Assembly (NCBI GenBank): GCA_015680685.1
Contig: MNCI01006555.1
Location: 401,478 to 465,477 of the forward strand
DNA from: Gnetum montanum
Lineage: Eukaryota > Streptophyta > Gnetopsida > Gnetales > Gnetaceae
DNA: 64,000 nucleotides
Direction: 5' to 3'
Under the pieces are notes generated by a model. The model ran no database searches. It saw only the letters and a program-made list of their open reading frames with translations, and had not been told where the DNA came from. Shown here one piece after another: positions 46,139 through 57,649 of this stretch. Positions within the stretch are counted from its first letter, which is position 1; the number at the start of each line of letters is the position of its first letter. The position numbers and the translations under genes are program-made.

Positions 46139-46785
46139 TGCATAAGGTTATGTTAACGCATACTGTAACCAATTGGATCAAGGTAGGCCATCTTCCTAGG
46201 AAACTATCTAACCCTGGGAGTCCCTTAACCTATTTACAAATCATTGAGAATAAACCACATAAGGCTCTTCTTGACTTAGGTTCCGAGGTCAACTTAATTT
46301 CATGAGAAATGTATCAAGCTTGGAACCTACCCCAACTTAAGAAGAGCAACATTCAAGTAGAGTTGGTAGACTAGTCCATCACCATTCCCTTGGAATCAGT
46401 GAAGGACATTGTTACCACTGTAGGTGGTTGGTCCTACCCAGCTGACTTCTTGGTGATAGAAGTTAACAGCAACAATGGGGGCTTCCCAATTATAATGGGA
46501 AGGTCATGGCTAAGTACAGTAGATGAGTACCTAGGGATCTACGATCTTTCCTTGAAGATATCTAAGATAAATATTTATGGAAAGATCGAGAAGAAGAAAG
46601 TTCCGTGCATCACATACAGTGACTCAAAGCGTGATGACATTGAAGAATGTTCAACATCTCTTCCATGTAATCGGTGTGTCCAAGAAACACAAATTCAAAG
46701 GTGCTTGTATGTAGCAACCACACTAGTAGTAGACACATCATGGTTGACAACTACTAGAAAGAGCAACTTAATATGCATGGAATGA
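46139..46785 (+). pseudogene. Gypsy C retropepsin-like protease remnant
   Basis: WIKVGHLPRKL, then ALLDLGSEVNLIS: the Asp is kept but the Ser of the active-site Asp-Ser-Gly is Leu. Then 46390-46785 open with DFLVIEVNS, IIMGRSWLSTVDEYLGI and CNRCVQET. The frame ends at an element-specific TGA (46783-46785), and the deletion junction follows at about 46860-46880. Confidence 0.78.
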
Positions 46786-46875
46786 ACTAGGAGTACAACT
46801 CATGTTAACAACGAAGGCATAGACACATTGGAGCATGAGCGTCGCCAACTTCCACCCCTTAATCTGAGGACATCA

Positions 46876-46876
46876 N
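46876..46876. other. Sequence gap (N) at the pol-deletion junction
   Basis: Single N between 'ggacatca' and 'ccctcaattc'. Gypsy A has about 150 more bases here, including the 'catgggggagat..ccacctatg' tail shared with gypsy B. Confidence 0.85.
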
Positions 46877-46892
46877 CCCTCAATTCTTTTTA

Positions 46893-47060
46893 GTTTTTGT
46901 TTTACACATTTTTATTTTGCACATTTTTGTTTTACATGTTTTTGTTTTACAATTTTTTGTTTTACACGTTTTTGTTTAACAGTTTTTGTCTTACACATTT
47001 TTGCTTCACAAATTTCTTTAACTTTTCTTATTTTTGTTTTTCAACATCGTTATACTTTTT
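46893..47060. repeat. T-rich minisatellite of about 17 bp in gypsy C
   Basis: Units of 'tttttgttttacacatt' repeated about eight times; the plus-strand frame (46897-47118, Phe-rich) is a repeat artefact. Same place as 11600-11835 in A. Confidence 0.8.
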
Positions 47061-48830
47061 CATTGTGTGTGTGTGTGATCCACCTTGTAATTTTGTCACC
47101 AATAAGTGTTCTTCATGATGGTATGAACTATTTTCATATTGATTGCTAATGTTTAGTTTTTATCTTTAAGTCATGATGTTGATACTAAGGTATGGTTCTT
47201 TTGATATGGCAGGCAATGAGTTCACTTCATCCATCCATCCACCAATTTCTATGGTCTCTCTCGGCTTGGAAATGTACAGTCCCCTTCATAATAAGAACTT
47301 TAATGAATCAGTGACTGGGCATTTCTCAAACTAAAGAAGGACTCAAGGATTGAAAAGGGTGTGACTTCAAGGGAACTTGATGCTTTTATGTTGACGATTC
47401 TCTTGGGTGCTTGGATGTTTTCTTCTTGAGTTTTCTTGCCGTTCTGATGTTACCCAATTATCGGAAGTTGAGACAATAAAAATAAGAAGTCTTTGCATGG
47501 TGTGGTTCTCATGCATAAAAACATAAAACACAAAAATAACAAAAGAAGAAGTGAGAATTCAAAGCACACCCCTTAGAAAAAATAATTCCTTGGGCTACAA
47601 GCACTGGTTATGGAACCAAAAATGTTCCCTCTAACTAAGGCCCTTCTCGCTTTCCATTCTCTCCTCCTTGTTTCGTCGGAATGGTGGTGACTCTTGGGGG
47701 AAGGATTCTTGTTATTCAAGGGGATGGATTAACTAGATGCATTGATGCAAGGTCACTGGATGTGGTTGGTTTGAGGCTGGCGTTGGAATGATATTTTCCA
47801 AGTCACATTAATCATGAAACACACAAGGGGATGTACACCACCTTTTTCTTGGGATTCCATTCCATTCTCTTCTCTCCATCCTTCTCTCCATTGTTCACCT
47901 CATTGCCGGTTGTATCATTAGTGTATATTTTGGTAAATACATTATTTTTATTTTTGGTAAATTCTTGCGGTTAAGATTTTAACTCTTGTTCCACATGACA
48001 TTCCCAGAGCCTACGGACTCTTTGAATGTGGGTTTGTCAGGGCATTAAGGGCATGAGCCTGCTTTGGGGAGGACCCACTGACATTACTATCTGGGGCACT
48101 AGTTAAATTCTTTCCCCTAATATTTTTGCAATTATTTTTACTTTGTTCATTCCCATCTCAACATCCATTTCATCAATGCTATAGTTGTTTCTTTTTCCTC
48201 ATCTTTCTTGTTCCTCTATCTTTCTCCATTCTAACACTATCGAAGGTTTGTGATTAGTCATTTGGGTACGGGGCCCGATTTTTTTGATTTTCTCCTGGCC
48301 CCAATTTTTTCGATTTTCTCCTAACCCCTACACCTTTGGTAGTCATCATTAATATATCTCTAGATCCGTATCAGCCATACCACAACTCAACCAATAGACC
48401 TTTCACCGAAGCAAGGTATTAATTACATGATGATTCATTTACCCTTGCTAATAAAAGATTGTGTTGTCTATGTAGATGGCAATCATGCAACAATGGAGGG
48501 GATCTGGAAGAAACATTTGGAATGGAGCAGTGCTGGAAGTAGCTATGCAAGGAGAAAGACCAATGGTGTGCTTCCCAATGAACAATGAAAGGCGCAATCT
48601 TGGCGTTGGTAGCAGCAACACTTCTTTCTCTCTTCTCTTTTCTCTCAGCTGCCAAATGATTCTTGATGTCAATGTAATAAGGTGTTCAACCTTGTTGTCT
48701 TGAACACTAATTTTTTTATGTCTTGTAATGATGATCCGTTCACATGTCATCCCATTAGTTTCATTTTAAGTCAATAATCCCATACCTTCCCGATATTATT
48801 GTAAGGAACTCGAGGACGAGTTTTCATTTA
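47061..48830 (+). other. Gypsy C 3' untranslated region
   Basis: Non-coding, collinear with 31900-33675 of B. Frames at 48419-48750 on either strand are not conserved between copies. Ends with GTCATGGGGGTA polypurine tract (48831-48842). Confidence 0.7.
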
Positions 48831-48842
48831 GTCATGGGGGTA

Positions 48843-49730
48843 TGATGGGATGCGATATCGCATGGGCCGTGATATCATGTACGCGATATCGCATGGGCCG
48901 CAATATCACGTACATGATATCATGGTTGTTGTGATATCGCATACGTGATATCATGGTTGTTGCGATATCGCATCCTCCCCCGCGATATCGCGTACGCGAT
49001 ATCGCAGTGCACCGTCATATCTATAAATAAGAGGCGGCTCTCCCTTGTTTCTTGATCCTAGACTAGATAGTAGGGAAACTATGGGAGATTGATCACTCCA
49101 GAGATAGAATATTTTCCATGTGCCCACAGTAGGAGTCCTAAAGTGAACAGATCTTTATTCAAGCAAACATTGTACCTGAACACAAGTTTGTGTATGGCAA
49201 TAAAGACGAGCTTCTTGGATAAACCTTGTAGTGCATGGAATAGGCTAATTAGGATTTTATTTACTATTATTTATTATTTTTTATTTACTGCTTTCTCTCT
49301 CAACCCTTCTCTCCTAGTTAAGTGCCTTAGTACGACCACTTCGAGCATGTGTGTTCCGCGCGGTGATCCTAGCAACGACTAGCGTTTGGTAGCCACGGTT
49401 GCATCAGTTTAGGGTGTGTACAGTAAGTGGGAAGGGATACGAATGCTAGGTAATTTAGACTTAGTTCATTAGCTAGAGTTAGTAATTAGTTTCCCAACCC
49501 TTCACCTTGTTAGCATAGGAGACAAAAACATAAAAAGCTATAAAAATCATATACCTCAGACTTACTTAACCATACACCGTGACAACCACAAGTAAGTTTG
49601 GGAAGACAACGAATGATTAAACCTAAGTGTTCCATGGGTGTGTAGGCACTTAGTCTATGGAGGTTGACTGGATCACTTGTGCTATGCTCGTATTCATATG
49701 GTTGAGTGTTGGGGTATCTCGCCACTCATC
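48843..49730 (+). repeat. Gypsy C 3' LTR
   Basis: 888 bp, TGATGGG...CTCATCA. Carries the longest palindrome array in the window, ten decamers from about 48853 to 49005. Confidence 0.93.
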
Positions 49731-49735
49731 ACTAG

Positions 49736-50280
49736 TTATGACCGTAGGTCTAAATTTAGGCTATAGTGTTCTAATTATTTTTATAATTACATCACTTTTA
49801 GGCAAGTCCTTGACTATACCCCTAATTTCCACAACAAGATCATTTTCCTAGAGAAATAATCCATAATTTTTTCACCTTCCTTCATTTTAAGTTTGTCATA
49901 TTTACTTTGCAAAACTAGAAGTTTTGATTGTTTAACTATAGGTTTTCCCTCATAGGTAGCCTCGAAGATTTTCCAAATTTCCTTAGTAGTCTTACACCTA
50001 GCTATTTAATTAAATTTAGATTTATTCAATGTACAATATAAACAATTTTTCTCTTTAGAATCATACATAAACTTATCTTTTTCTTTAGCTATCCATTTGT
50101 TTCATGGCTTGAGAACTATTGAGGTGCTATTGATGGACGATGTGTAGCCTTCAAGGATTAACTCCCATACTTCAAATTACATGGACTCAAAGAAGCCTTG
50201 CATCCTTGCCTTCCAATATGCAAAGTCAAACCCATCAAACATTAGTGACTTTGTGTAGGATATCCCCTCCATAGTTCAGT
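49736..50280 (-). pseudogene. Copia II gag, N-terminal part
   Basis: Minus strand from 50275: MEGISYTKSLMFDGFDFAYW, KARMQGFFESM, FEVWELILEGY, a degraded middle (LNKSKFN.IARCKTTKEIW), YEGKPIVKQSKLLVLQSKYDKL and KMKEGEKIMDYFSRK, closing with PKFRPTVIT at the gypsy C site. This is the canonical copia UBN2/DUF4219-type gag order. The frame goes on at 42879. A few stops stand mostly at Gln sites. Gag would assemble the particle. Confidence 0.85.
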
Positions 50281-50314
50281 CTTGAAAGTTAAAGCATGAA
50301 CGTGAAGGTATCAA

Positions 50315-50326
50315 GCTTTGATACCA
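50315..50326 (-). other. Copia II primer binding site
   Basis: Minus-strand TGGTATCAAAGC two bases inside the 5' LTR; initiator-Met tRNA type. Confidence 0.85.
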
Positions 50327-50328
50327 CT

Positions 50329-51391
50329 TGTGGATCAAGAACTTAGAAGAGGGATTGAATAAGCTTCCCAATTTAAAATTTCATTGGCCACATGAACACA
50401 CCAAATTTTAGGTTGTTCTCCAACTTGGATACATCCACATTTAGAGGGTAGAATATGTGCAGACTTTCAAACTTTATTTCTTCAAAAATGTGATTTGAAG
50501 TACAACATTCCTTGTACAAGCTTTGAGCTCCACTTAAGAGAGTTTAATTGCTATGAAACCACTCAACCTTGCAAGATCCTAATAAGCTCAAAATGTGGTT
50601 TAGAGAATCCCACAACCTTTACAAAATTAAGCTACCCTCTAGAGTATTTTGATGCCACAAAACCACTCAATCTTGTAGGATCCCAACAAGCTTAACAAAG
50701 ATGTCTTTCCGCAAGAAGCACATCAACCTTGTAGGGATATAAGAAATAAAGGAAGGAATAAGGAAATATTATAACTAAATTTACAAATCCATCTACTTGA
50801 AGCTTAGTAGAATTACAATTAAGAAAAAAATGTTACAATGAAGAGCAAGAAAAGAATTGCTTAGAATAGATAATGAATAGTTGTTTGTGAATAGTGCTTA
50901 CATAATTTCCAAGATTATGACATCATCTTATAGCCTCAAAGTTTATGAAAACTCCTCAAAATTCATGCAATGGCTACCAAATGGCTAGTGTATACGTCTA
51001 CCTTAAAGTTGAGATGTCTATTTGAGATTATCCTTAATGCAAGAGAGATGTCTACTTGGAAATTGAGATGTCTACTATGGAGGATAAACATCTGCTATTT
51101 TTCTAAGATGTCTACTCAACTTTTGAACTTTAAATTCTAAGGAATTATCTTATCAATTTGTCTTGTTGGAAGCCCTATAGGCACCTTCATTTAATTTCTA
51201 GTCTTTTTTTTCATCCATGCTCTCATCTTACCCATGTAGTCTTCATTTTAACATCTTGGCGTAGATCTTGTTTCTTTGAGTTCTCATATCTCTTTTTGTG
51301 AATTTCTTCTTCATGTTCTTCAAAATCATAATTCTACCCATACATTTTATATTATCCATTTTTCTTAAGGTTTTGACACACTAAAAGGTTA
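50329..51391 (-). repeat. Copia II 5' LTR
   Basis: Starts TGTGGATCAAGAAC, about 1.06 kb, partner of 38457-39474. The outer end is placed at 'aaaaggtta' with an uncertainty of a few bases. Confidence 0.87.
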
Positions 51392-51467
51392 ACATATATG
51401 ACATGATGTAGGGTGAGTATTATGTTAATTAATAAGATATGTATGATGAATATGATGTTTCCTTTTA

Positions 51468-53160
51468 GGAGCTACTTGAGAATAGAGGATATTGAAGTAA
51501 GAGGCCAAGAAGCTCCATATGAATTTTTCTTCTATACTTGAAGACTAGAAGAAAGGTATAAGTGAATAGAAGTTTTACCTTTTTGTTGACTTGCTTTCAT
51601 CAAAGGAAGACAAAGAGGCTGATAGGCAAAGTTTTAATTCATTGTATAATATATTTGAATTTTACCTAAATGAAATAAGCTAGGAGGAACAATGGAATGA
51701 GGAGAAAGAGGATGGAAGGAATGAAACCCTAGAGATGAGAATTACTTCTTCTCCTATTGATGTTATCCCACTATTAAGAAAAATCATTTTAAAAGATAAA
51801 GATGTTTGCAAATGGATCAAGGAGGTGAACAATTCAAAGTTCTTAAAACTATATGGTAAGTTAATTTTAATAAAGCATTAAAATTTTGTATAATTTATAG
51901 TCATGTTAAGAATGAATTAAAAAATATTTGGCTTTTATAGAAATGAAGAAGAAAATTTGGGCTTGCATCAAAGGCAAGTAATTGATGTTGGAGGATTTAG
52001 CAAAAGATATCAAAAGAAAGCTAAACTTACTCTATCTAGTAAAAGATAAGTATATTTTGATGTTGTTAAGAGATAGTGAAATTTACTATAGAAACTAAAA
52101 TTCTTATAGAGAAAAATTAACAATTCCTATTTACTTGCAGAAATTAAGATTAAGCTAAATATGGATTAGGTGACCTTCCGTGATCTAGCCATCAAAATTA
52201 ATGTGATATCTAAAAGTGTAGTTATATAGAAAATATATGCCATTCTTAATTATGCTAAGCATATTGAAGTATTGGCTATTGAGTAGGCTAATAACAATGC
52301 CATACTTTTGGATTCTTTGGAGTAGATGCACAAGAAAAAGAAAGAGCATAATCATCAAATAAGGATGCTATTAGACCAAGTAAAGTTTCTATAAGGAGAG
52401 CTTAGAGGTAGCAATATGATTAGGCATAATCCTCCTTTCCATGCATATTGAAGGGAGAAGAATAAATTTTTTGGAATTTTAGAGAGCTTTATCATAATGT
52501 AAGAGGTTTGCATTAGTCATGACACATTCCATGAAATCCTTAAGGAACTTTGCAATAACATGGAAGAGTGGTGTAGAAATCATTAGATGAATAAAAGATA
52601 ATTCAAGAAAGAGTACCATTGATTATGAAATGAGAATAAAGAATTATATGTAGATATAAAAATAAAGGATTTTTTCATTTAACTAACTAAGTTAGAGGAA
52701 TTATTCTAGAATTATTCTAATAGTGTAATTGTAAACATAGTGGAAGAATAATAAAGAGGCCTAAAAGAAGAGCCCAAAAAAGAGTGGGATAAATATGACA
52801 TCCTCCTTGAGGAGCTTAAAGGTTAAGAGGAAGAGTGGGTTAGCATTTTTTCTAAAATTCCCATTTCATCATTTAACAATTTAGACACATCCAAATTGAG
52901 TTTGGAGAAGATAGAGGAAAGAATCCTATAAATGTATAGGACACTAAAGGTAACTTTTACATTCTTTTAAAAAATTGTTCTTTACATAGTGAAGAAATGA
53001 AACTAAATCTTTGTTTGTCTATCTTGATTTTGTGTAGATCTTGGAGAAAGTAGTTAAGAATCAGTAATGGACCCAACTCCCATGTAGGTCGATAGTGACA
53101 ATGAGAAGAAAGTAGCTATTGGTAGCAAAGAGAAATAAAGATTTATAAAGTTATGTCTAG
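51468..53160 (+). pseudogene. Multi-exon remnant of unknown gene, 3' part
   Basis: The plus strand alternates between readable coding and AT-rich sequence with good splice signals: 'ttccttttag' before 51468, 'tatatg|gtaagtt' at about 51857, 'ggcttttatag' before 51940, 'tttacttgcag' before 52141, 'actaaag|gtaac' near 52950 and 'ttttgtgtag' before 53040. Readable pieces include YLRIEDIEVRGQEAPYEFFF, LLRKIILKDKDVCKWIKEV, DLAIKINVISKSV, LEKMHKKKKEHNHQI-like coiled-coil sequence and LSLEKIEERIL. In-frame stops are mostly TAG/TAA at Gln-like positions. Likely the 3' part of the gene whose first exon was hit by copia I. Family not recognised; an intron-bearing transposon gene is the alternative. Confidence 0.4.
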
Positions 53161-53507
53161 CATCAGTTTCCTATGCATTAGATGTGTTTGACATGGAGCA
53201 TTAGTCATTATTTTCTAAAATTAATATTAAGTGTAAATGACATTGAAAAAAATGCATGAGATCAATTTTTATGACATCCATAGATGTAACAAATTTTTTC
53301 TAAAAGAATAAAGTATTTCTATATCTTTTCTTACTAGATTATCATTGTATGTCATCATAGATATAGAAATGATGTAGAACAAAAAATGTTATACTCTTGC
53401 TGACCACTTAATATTGTTAGTCAATAGTAAGTAACAAAGTTAAAGTGAAAAAAGATTAGTGATATGAAATTATAACTTGGTTCCTAACAAGTGCTAGTAT
53501 ATGTCTA

Positions 53508-53757
53508 CCACTTAGAAGAAATTATAAAAAAAAAATACGTTTTTTGATTTTTAGTGTCCAATGTTATTGTATTAGCTATAAACTTATGAGAAGTAGTATA
53601 AGAAGGATAAGATGAAGCTTCTTTGTGCTAATAGATCTTTATCACTTAGAAGAAATTATAAAAAAAATATTTTTTTAGATTTCTAGTGTCCAATGTTATT
53701 GTATTAGCTATAAAATTATGAGAAGTAGTACAAGAAGGATAAGATGAAGCTTCTTTC
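53508..53757. repeat. 134-bp tandem duplication
   Basis: 'cttagaagaaattataaaaaaa' to 'ggataagatgaagcttctttg/c' occurs at 53511 and again at 53645 with few changes; the second copy runs into the gypsy protease remnant. Confidence 0.85.
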
Positions 53758-53939
53758 TTAGCAAGAGAGATATGAATTTCTTTGAAGCCTAGTTCAATGA
53801 AACTAATATCAGAGATAGACTCATCATTTAGCTTTATTAAGTCTCTAGTATCAACAAGAGTTTTAAAAGAGGAAGGGACTATAGTTTTTCCTACATGTTC
53901 AACTTTGATATTCAATGGTTTATCACTAAGTTGATAAGG

Positions 53940-54620
53940 CTATGTTTCATGATCTAAGCAAGAGACACATAAAATCTATGTGTCAATAGAAATTACTACC
54001 TCATAGTATCGAAGAGAAAAATGTATTTTCTAATATATAGGAGATGAAATTGCATGATGATAAGTTAACTAAGGATATCCTAATATTCCATTCACACCAG
54101 GACACTCATGTATGAACATAAAGAAAGCTTCAAATTGCATACAGTTGCCTACTATAAATAGCAACCTAATAGAACCTATAACCTATATTCATATACTATT
54201 ATATAAGACAAGGTTTGTATCAATTTCATTGAATGTTACTTATGGTGGCCGAGATGTTTGATAATAATGTATGCAATCACATTTGACCCAACATTGTTAT
54301 CAACATATATATGTGTAATAGTAGCATTAAATGATGTATCAATAGTGATGTAGATCAATAACTGGAAAATATTATTAGTTTTTAAGTTAGTCTTAATATT
54401 TTTTTACCACAAAATTTTAAATTGTTTGACCCATAGTGAGGGACTTAATGAAAGGATGAGATAACCTCTGCCTAGATAGAAATGTCAATTGGAATCATGA
54501 TCCTCTTAAGAGAATTGTATAGAACAATATAATGCTTTTTAGAGATTGCTATGAGATCATATAAGGACAAATTAATTCCATTAGAATGAATAATAATAGT
54601 CATTTGTTTCAAAACTTTAT
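53940..54620 (-). pseudogene. Tat-like gypsy protease remnant
   Basis: On the minus strand: SNVIAYIIIKHLG (near 54260-54300) in the place of 'CNVLP..VL+KLG', then FFMFIHECPGVNGILGYP (about 54060-54120), matching 'FFVV.......ILGRPW', then AISS...KIHF. This order is found in proteases of the Tat clade. Open frame 53646-53915 downstream is probably the linker to RT. RT itself is not seen below it, where the sequence turns into the plus-strand multi-exon remnant. Confidence 0.6.
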
Positions 54621-55289
54621 TTCCTATTGTTTGAGATGATTGTGTAGTAGGTGCCACTATGATAGGCTATATGGAATTAGATATATGTGGAAGACAACTA
54701 AAAGAGGTAGGTTCTTCGCATTAATAGAAAGAAACCTTCTTTTGAGCTTTAGAGGGTTGCTTAGGTACATTAGCAACCTTTCTTCTTATTTATTTACCTA
54801 TGATTCATTGGTATTATGAATGCAATTAAGAATTTGTACTTGAGGTGATGGGAAGGATTAACTAGGTGATTGGATCATAGTGGATGGAGGCATAATTTAA
54901 GGTTTAGATGAGTAATATGAGATAGGATGAGAGTAGGAGGGAAAAATAATTTGACATAACATAAACATATATTTGGGCTATTGCAAGTAAGCATGATGTG
55001 GTTGAGAAGTAGGAGTAGCATAGTGTAAAGATGTGGATGGACAACATGAATAAAGATGTTAGTTATTTGAGGCTAAATGGATTTGGTACAAGACCTAGAG
55101 AAAATGAATTGGGAGTAATAAGTAAGTGATGTAATCTGACTAGTGAATCATATATGGTGTGTTAGGTTATTAGGAATGCTAGTGATGCTCCATGTAGTCT
55201 AACTAAAAAAATAATATATGGCTTCTTTGATAAATAATTATGAGCATTGCATTTTAGCCTAAATGCTAAAATAACATTTGTAGTTTCCA
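54621..55289. other. Linker between gag and protease, no motif
   Basis: Broken frames; Met/Tyr/Pro-rich on the minus strand, as usual for the variable region between gag and protease in this clade. Confidence 0.45.
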
Positions 55290-56200
55290 AAGGGTCTTGA
55301 AAAATTTTAGGTTATTAATTATCTAGATACATGATGGATGGTCCATTATGCATCACTATCTTATTCTCATATTTAAGATCTTGTATGTTAATCTTTAGAT
55401 TCCTATAGTTATCTTTATCATGACCAATATTCACATGATAGTAGTGACACTTCCTTTATTCATACCACTTAGGAACTTTAGGATCTCCTTTTTATCTCTA
55501 AGAAAAACCCATTGATATTAACTGAATGCAATGATAACACATCCTTGTTTGATTCAAGATTTTTTTTCTCTTGAGATGTCCATCCCTACGAAGTTTGATA
55601 AGGAGTAGGGAATATCTCATATGCATCTTTCTATATTTATTCCTATCCATTGAAGCCTTTTGTTGTTGATTAAAAGAAGACGTAGTTTGGGATCAGTAGT
55701 CTATTCCTTTGAAAAGGAAGAAATACCTTAGGGTGTTGGTTATTTCTTCTCTTATTTCACAACTTTGTTGGCTTTGTTATAGATTGACAAAAATTCTTGA
55801 TCATCATGTTAAATGATAACTTCTTGAATATATCTAGAAGCTAGAAGAGCATCATTTAAAGAATTAGGCTTAGGATAAGCTGTCATTTTCAAAATGTATT
55901 CAATCATTATAGCTTTAAAGATATTTTAAAGATGACACTCCTCCAAATGATGTGATAAATTTGTAAATGTCACTATCCATCTAGAAATGATCTTATTAAT
56001 GGATTTATTTGGAGCTTGCTTAATAGCTATAAAAGACATAACACTGTTACTTTGAGGAACTTTAAACTTGAAGTGTTCAATGAAGGTAATTAGTTTGTTC
56101 TAGATCACCATGTGAAAGTGGGTGATGTAGAACTTCAAAAATTTTGTATATTATTTCCTTACATATAGTTTGGATGGCATTATCATGTTAGCATCAAATA
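55290..56200 (-). pseudogene. Tat-like gypsy gag remnant
   Basis: Minus strand: a capsid-like stretch with SNSVMSFIAIKQAPNKSIN and SRWIVTFTNL (55930-56060; compare 'L..+KQ...ESF..FI.RW'), then NDALLASRYIQEVI, and a knuckle-like CHYYHVNIGHDKDNYRNLK (about 55385-55450) in the place of 'C.YH...GH.T..C..LK..IE'. Stops in all frames. Belongs with the protease at 53.9-54.6 kb. Confidence 0.6.
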
Positions 56201-57640
56201 AAGTCTTCTTGAGAATTGGACCTATCTTTCTACATTAATTTCCTAGGATGCTCCTTTTATCAACAATGAAGAAGTACATAGCCTTGATCACAAAGAGCCT
56301 AGGTGCCCTACATCCCTAAGAGAAACAATTTTTGTGCTAAGAAAAATAGTCTCATGTTAAAAAATCAATTAAATGTTAAAATATCTTTAGGTCATATCAA
56401 TCTAACATTGAAACTTTCTCAGTTTTCCTACATGGTCCAACTTTGATGCAATACCTTACTCTTACACTTTTTATTTCTAGATGTCTAGTATAAACATCTA
56501 TGTTAGAACGTCTTTCATCATACTACATAGAATAGTTTTAACATTTCACATTAATACAAATTGATGTGGGATACCAAAATCAAAATTAGACTTTTGAAAA
56601 AACTGTCTATGACTTTGATGTTTTACATTGATTTTCCTTGACATAGAATGTCACTATTTCTTACATGACATTTGCAAAAATTGACATGCACTGGCATTAA
56701 AACCTTAAATTTTCCACTTTGAAAAGAACTTTTGATGCACGATGTCATCTTATCCCTATTCAATAATTAAGCACTTAGCGAAAGCGTTCTCACGTTAAAA
56801 TCTCACATCATGTTCTTTGTCAGAAAAGAATTCCAAAATCATTGTTGCCTAAGATTTGTAAAAATGATTGCAAATTTGTTAATGAAAATGTGGATTTCAA
56901 TTCATCTTTGCTAATACTATCCAATTCATCTAGCAGATTTGACCTACAATGATGTAGAAATTACAAGGTTTCTTGCATAGTGATGTTGTTGATCAATACA
57001 TTATAGTAGCAATGTAAAGTTCATAATTCTACTTAAATTCATTATAAAAATTTGCTACAAAACCTATATTTCGATGTGTTTGTATATATCATTAACATAA
57101 ACTAGAAAATTAATGCATGCATTTGATTTCTAGTAGTAGATCTCGAAGTTTTAAGAGACCCTCAAAAAATCAAACTATGCAATAAGCTTCTTGATTCCCA
57201 TCATAAAATGAAGAATTAAAACTTTTTTACATTGCTACATAATGTGAAATTCAATCTTATCATTTCATTTAACTATCAAATATTTCTAAAACATTAAAAA
57301 TTTAGGTATAGAAAAAATGGAAAAACTACAAGAAAAGTAAAACTTGGTAGAAATTCTTAAATTGGGTTTTGGTAACTTACATCCAAGATATGATAGGGAG
57401 TGAGTAGGGTGTAATGACTAAAAATCTTGATTGCTAGAGAAATTAAGAATTTCAATGAAACAACTTTGATCATGGATCCCAAGGGCCTCCACAAAAAAAT
57501 AGGATTTGAGGTATCTTGGACAGTTCGATAGATCACCCAATGACTTAAGGAGGGCAAAACAGCATAAAAAAAATGAAAATGTAAAATAAATATCTAGAGG
57601 ATAAATTATTTCAAAATGAAACAAAAAAATAAAACTTGCA
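56201..57640. other. Leader/LTR-like sequence, no recognised content
   Basis: AT-rich, non-coding. Upstream (in minus sense) of the gag remnant, so a leader and LTR are expected, but no TG...CA end or primer site could be fixed. Frames 57357-57557 and 57418-57645 overlap one another in different frames and show no family features. Confidence 0.4.
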
Positions 57641-57649
57641 TGCAAATGG

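Larger units (their letters stand above)
42885..49730 (+). mobile_element. Gypsy C: non-autonomous Ty3/gypsy, same subfamily as A
   Basis: Plus-strand element inserted in copia II gag, with a perfect 5-bp target duplication 'ctagt' (42880-42884 and 49731-49735). LTRs 42885-43492 and 48843-49730; the left one is about 280 bp shorter, partly because of an N at 43434 that hides missing sequence. Gag, Pro-rich region and protease are present; RT, RNase H and integrase are lacking, and the last coding phrase (RQLPPLNLRTS-type) is the same as in gypsy A. A second N at 46876 lies right at the deletion junction. Confidence 0.93.
38457..51391 (-). mobile_element. Copia II: copia-LTR element with pol replaced, split by gypsy C
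   Basis: Minus-strand element with LTRs 38457-39474 and 50329-51391 that belong to the same LTR family as copia I, the same initiator-Met primer site, and a clean polypurine tract at 39479-39492. Removing gypsy C leaves about 6.1 kb: LTR, gag (50280 to about 41880), then a reading frame that resembles the 'putative plant transposon protein' family, then LTR. No protease, integrase or RT motif was found. It would be a non-autonomous relative of copia I. Target duplication not clear (AT-rich flanks). Confidence 0.8.

Noticed and set aside
47061-48830. Possible envelope-like gene in the long 3' region of the gypsy elements
   Set aside because: Athila elements can carry one, so I looked; the open frames are short, not shared among A, B and C, and show no membrane-spanning or signal pattern.
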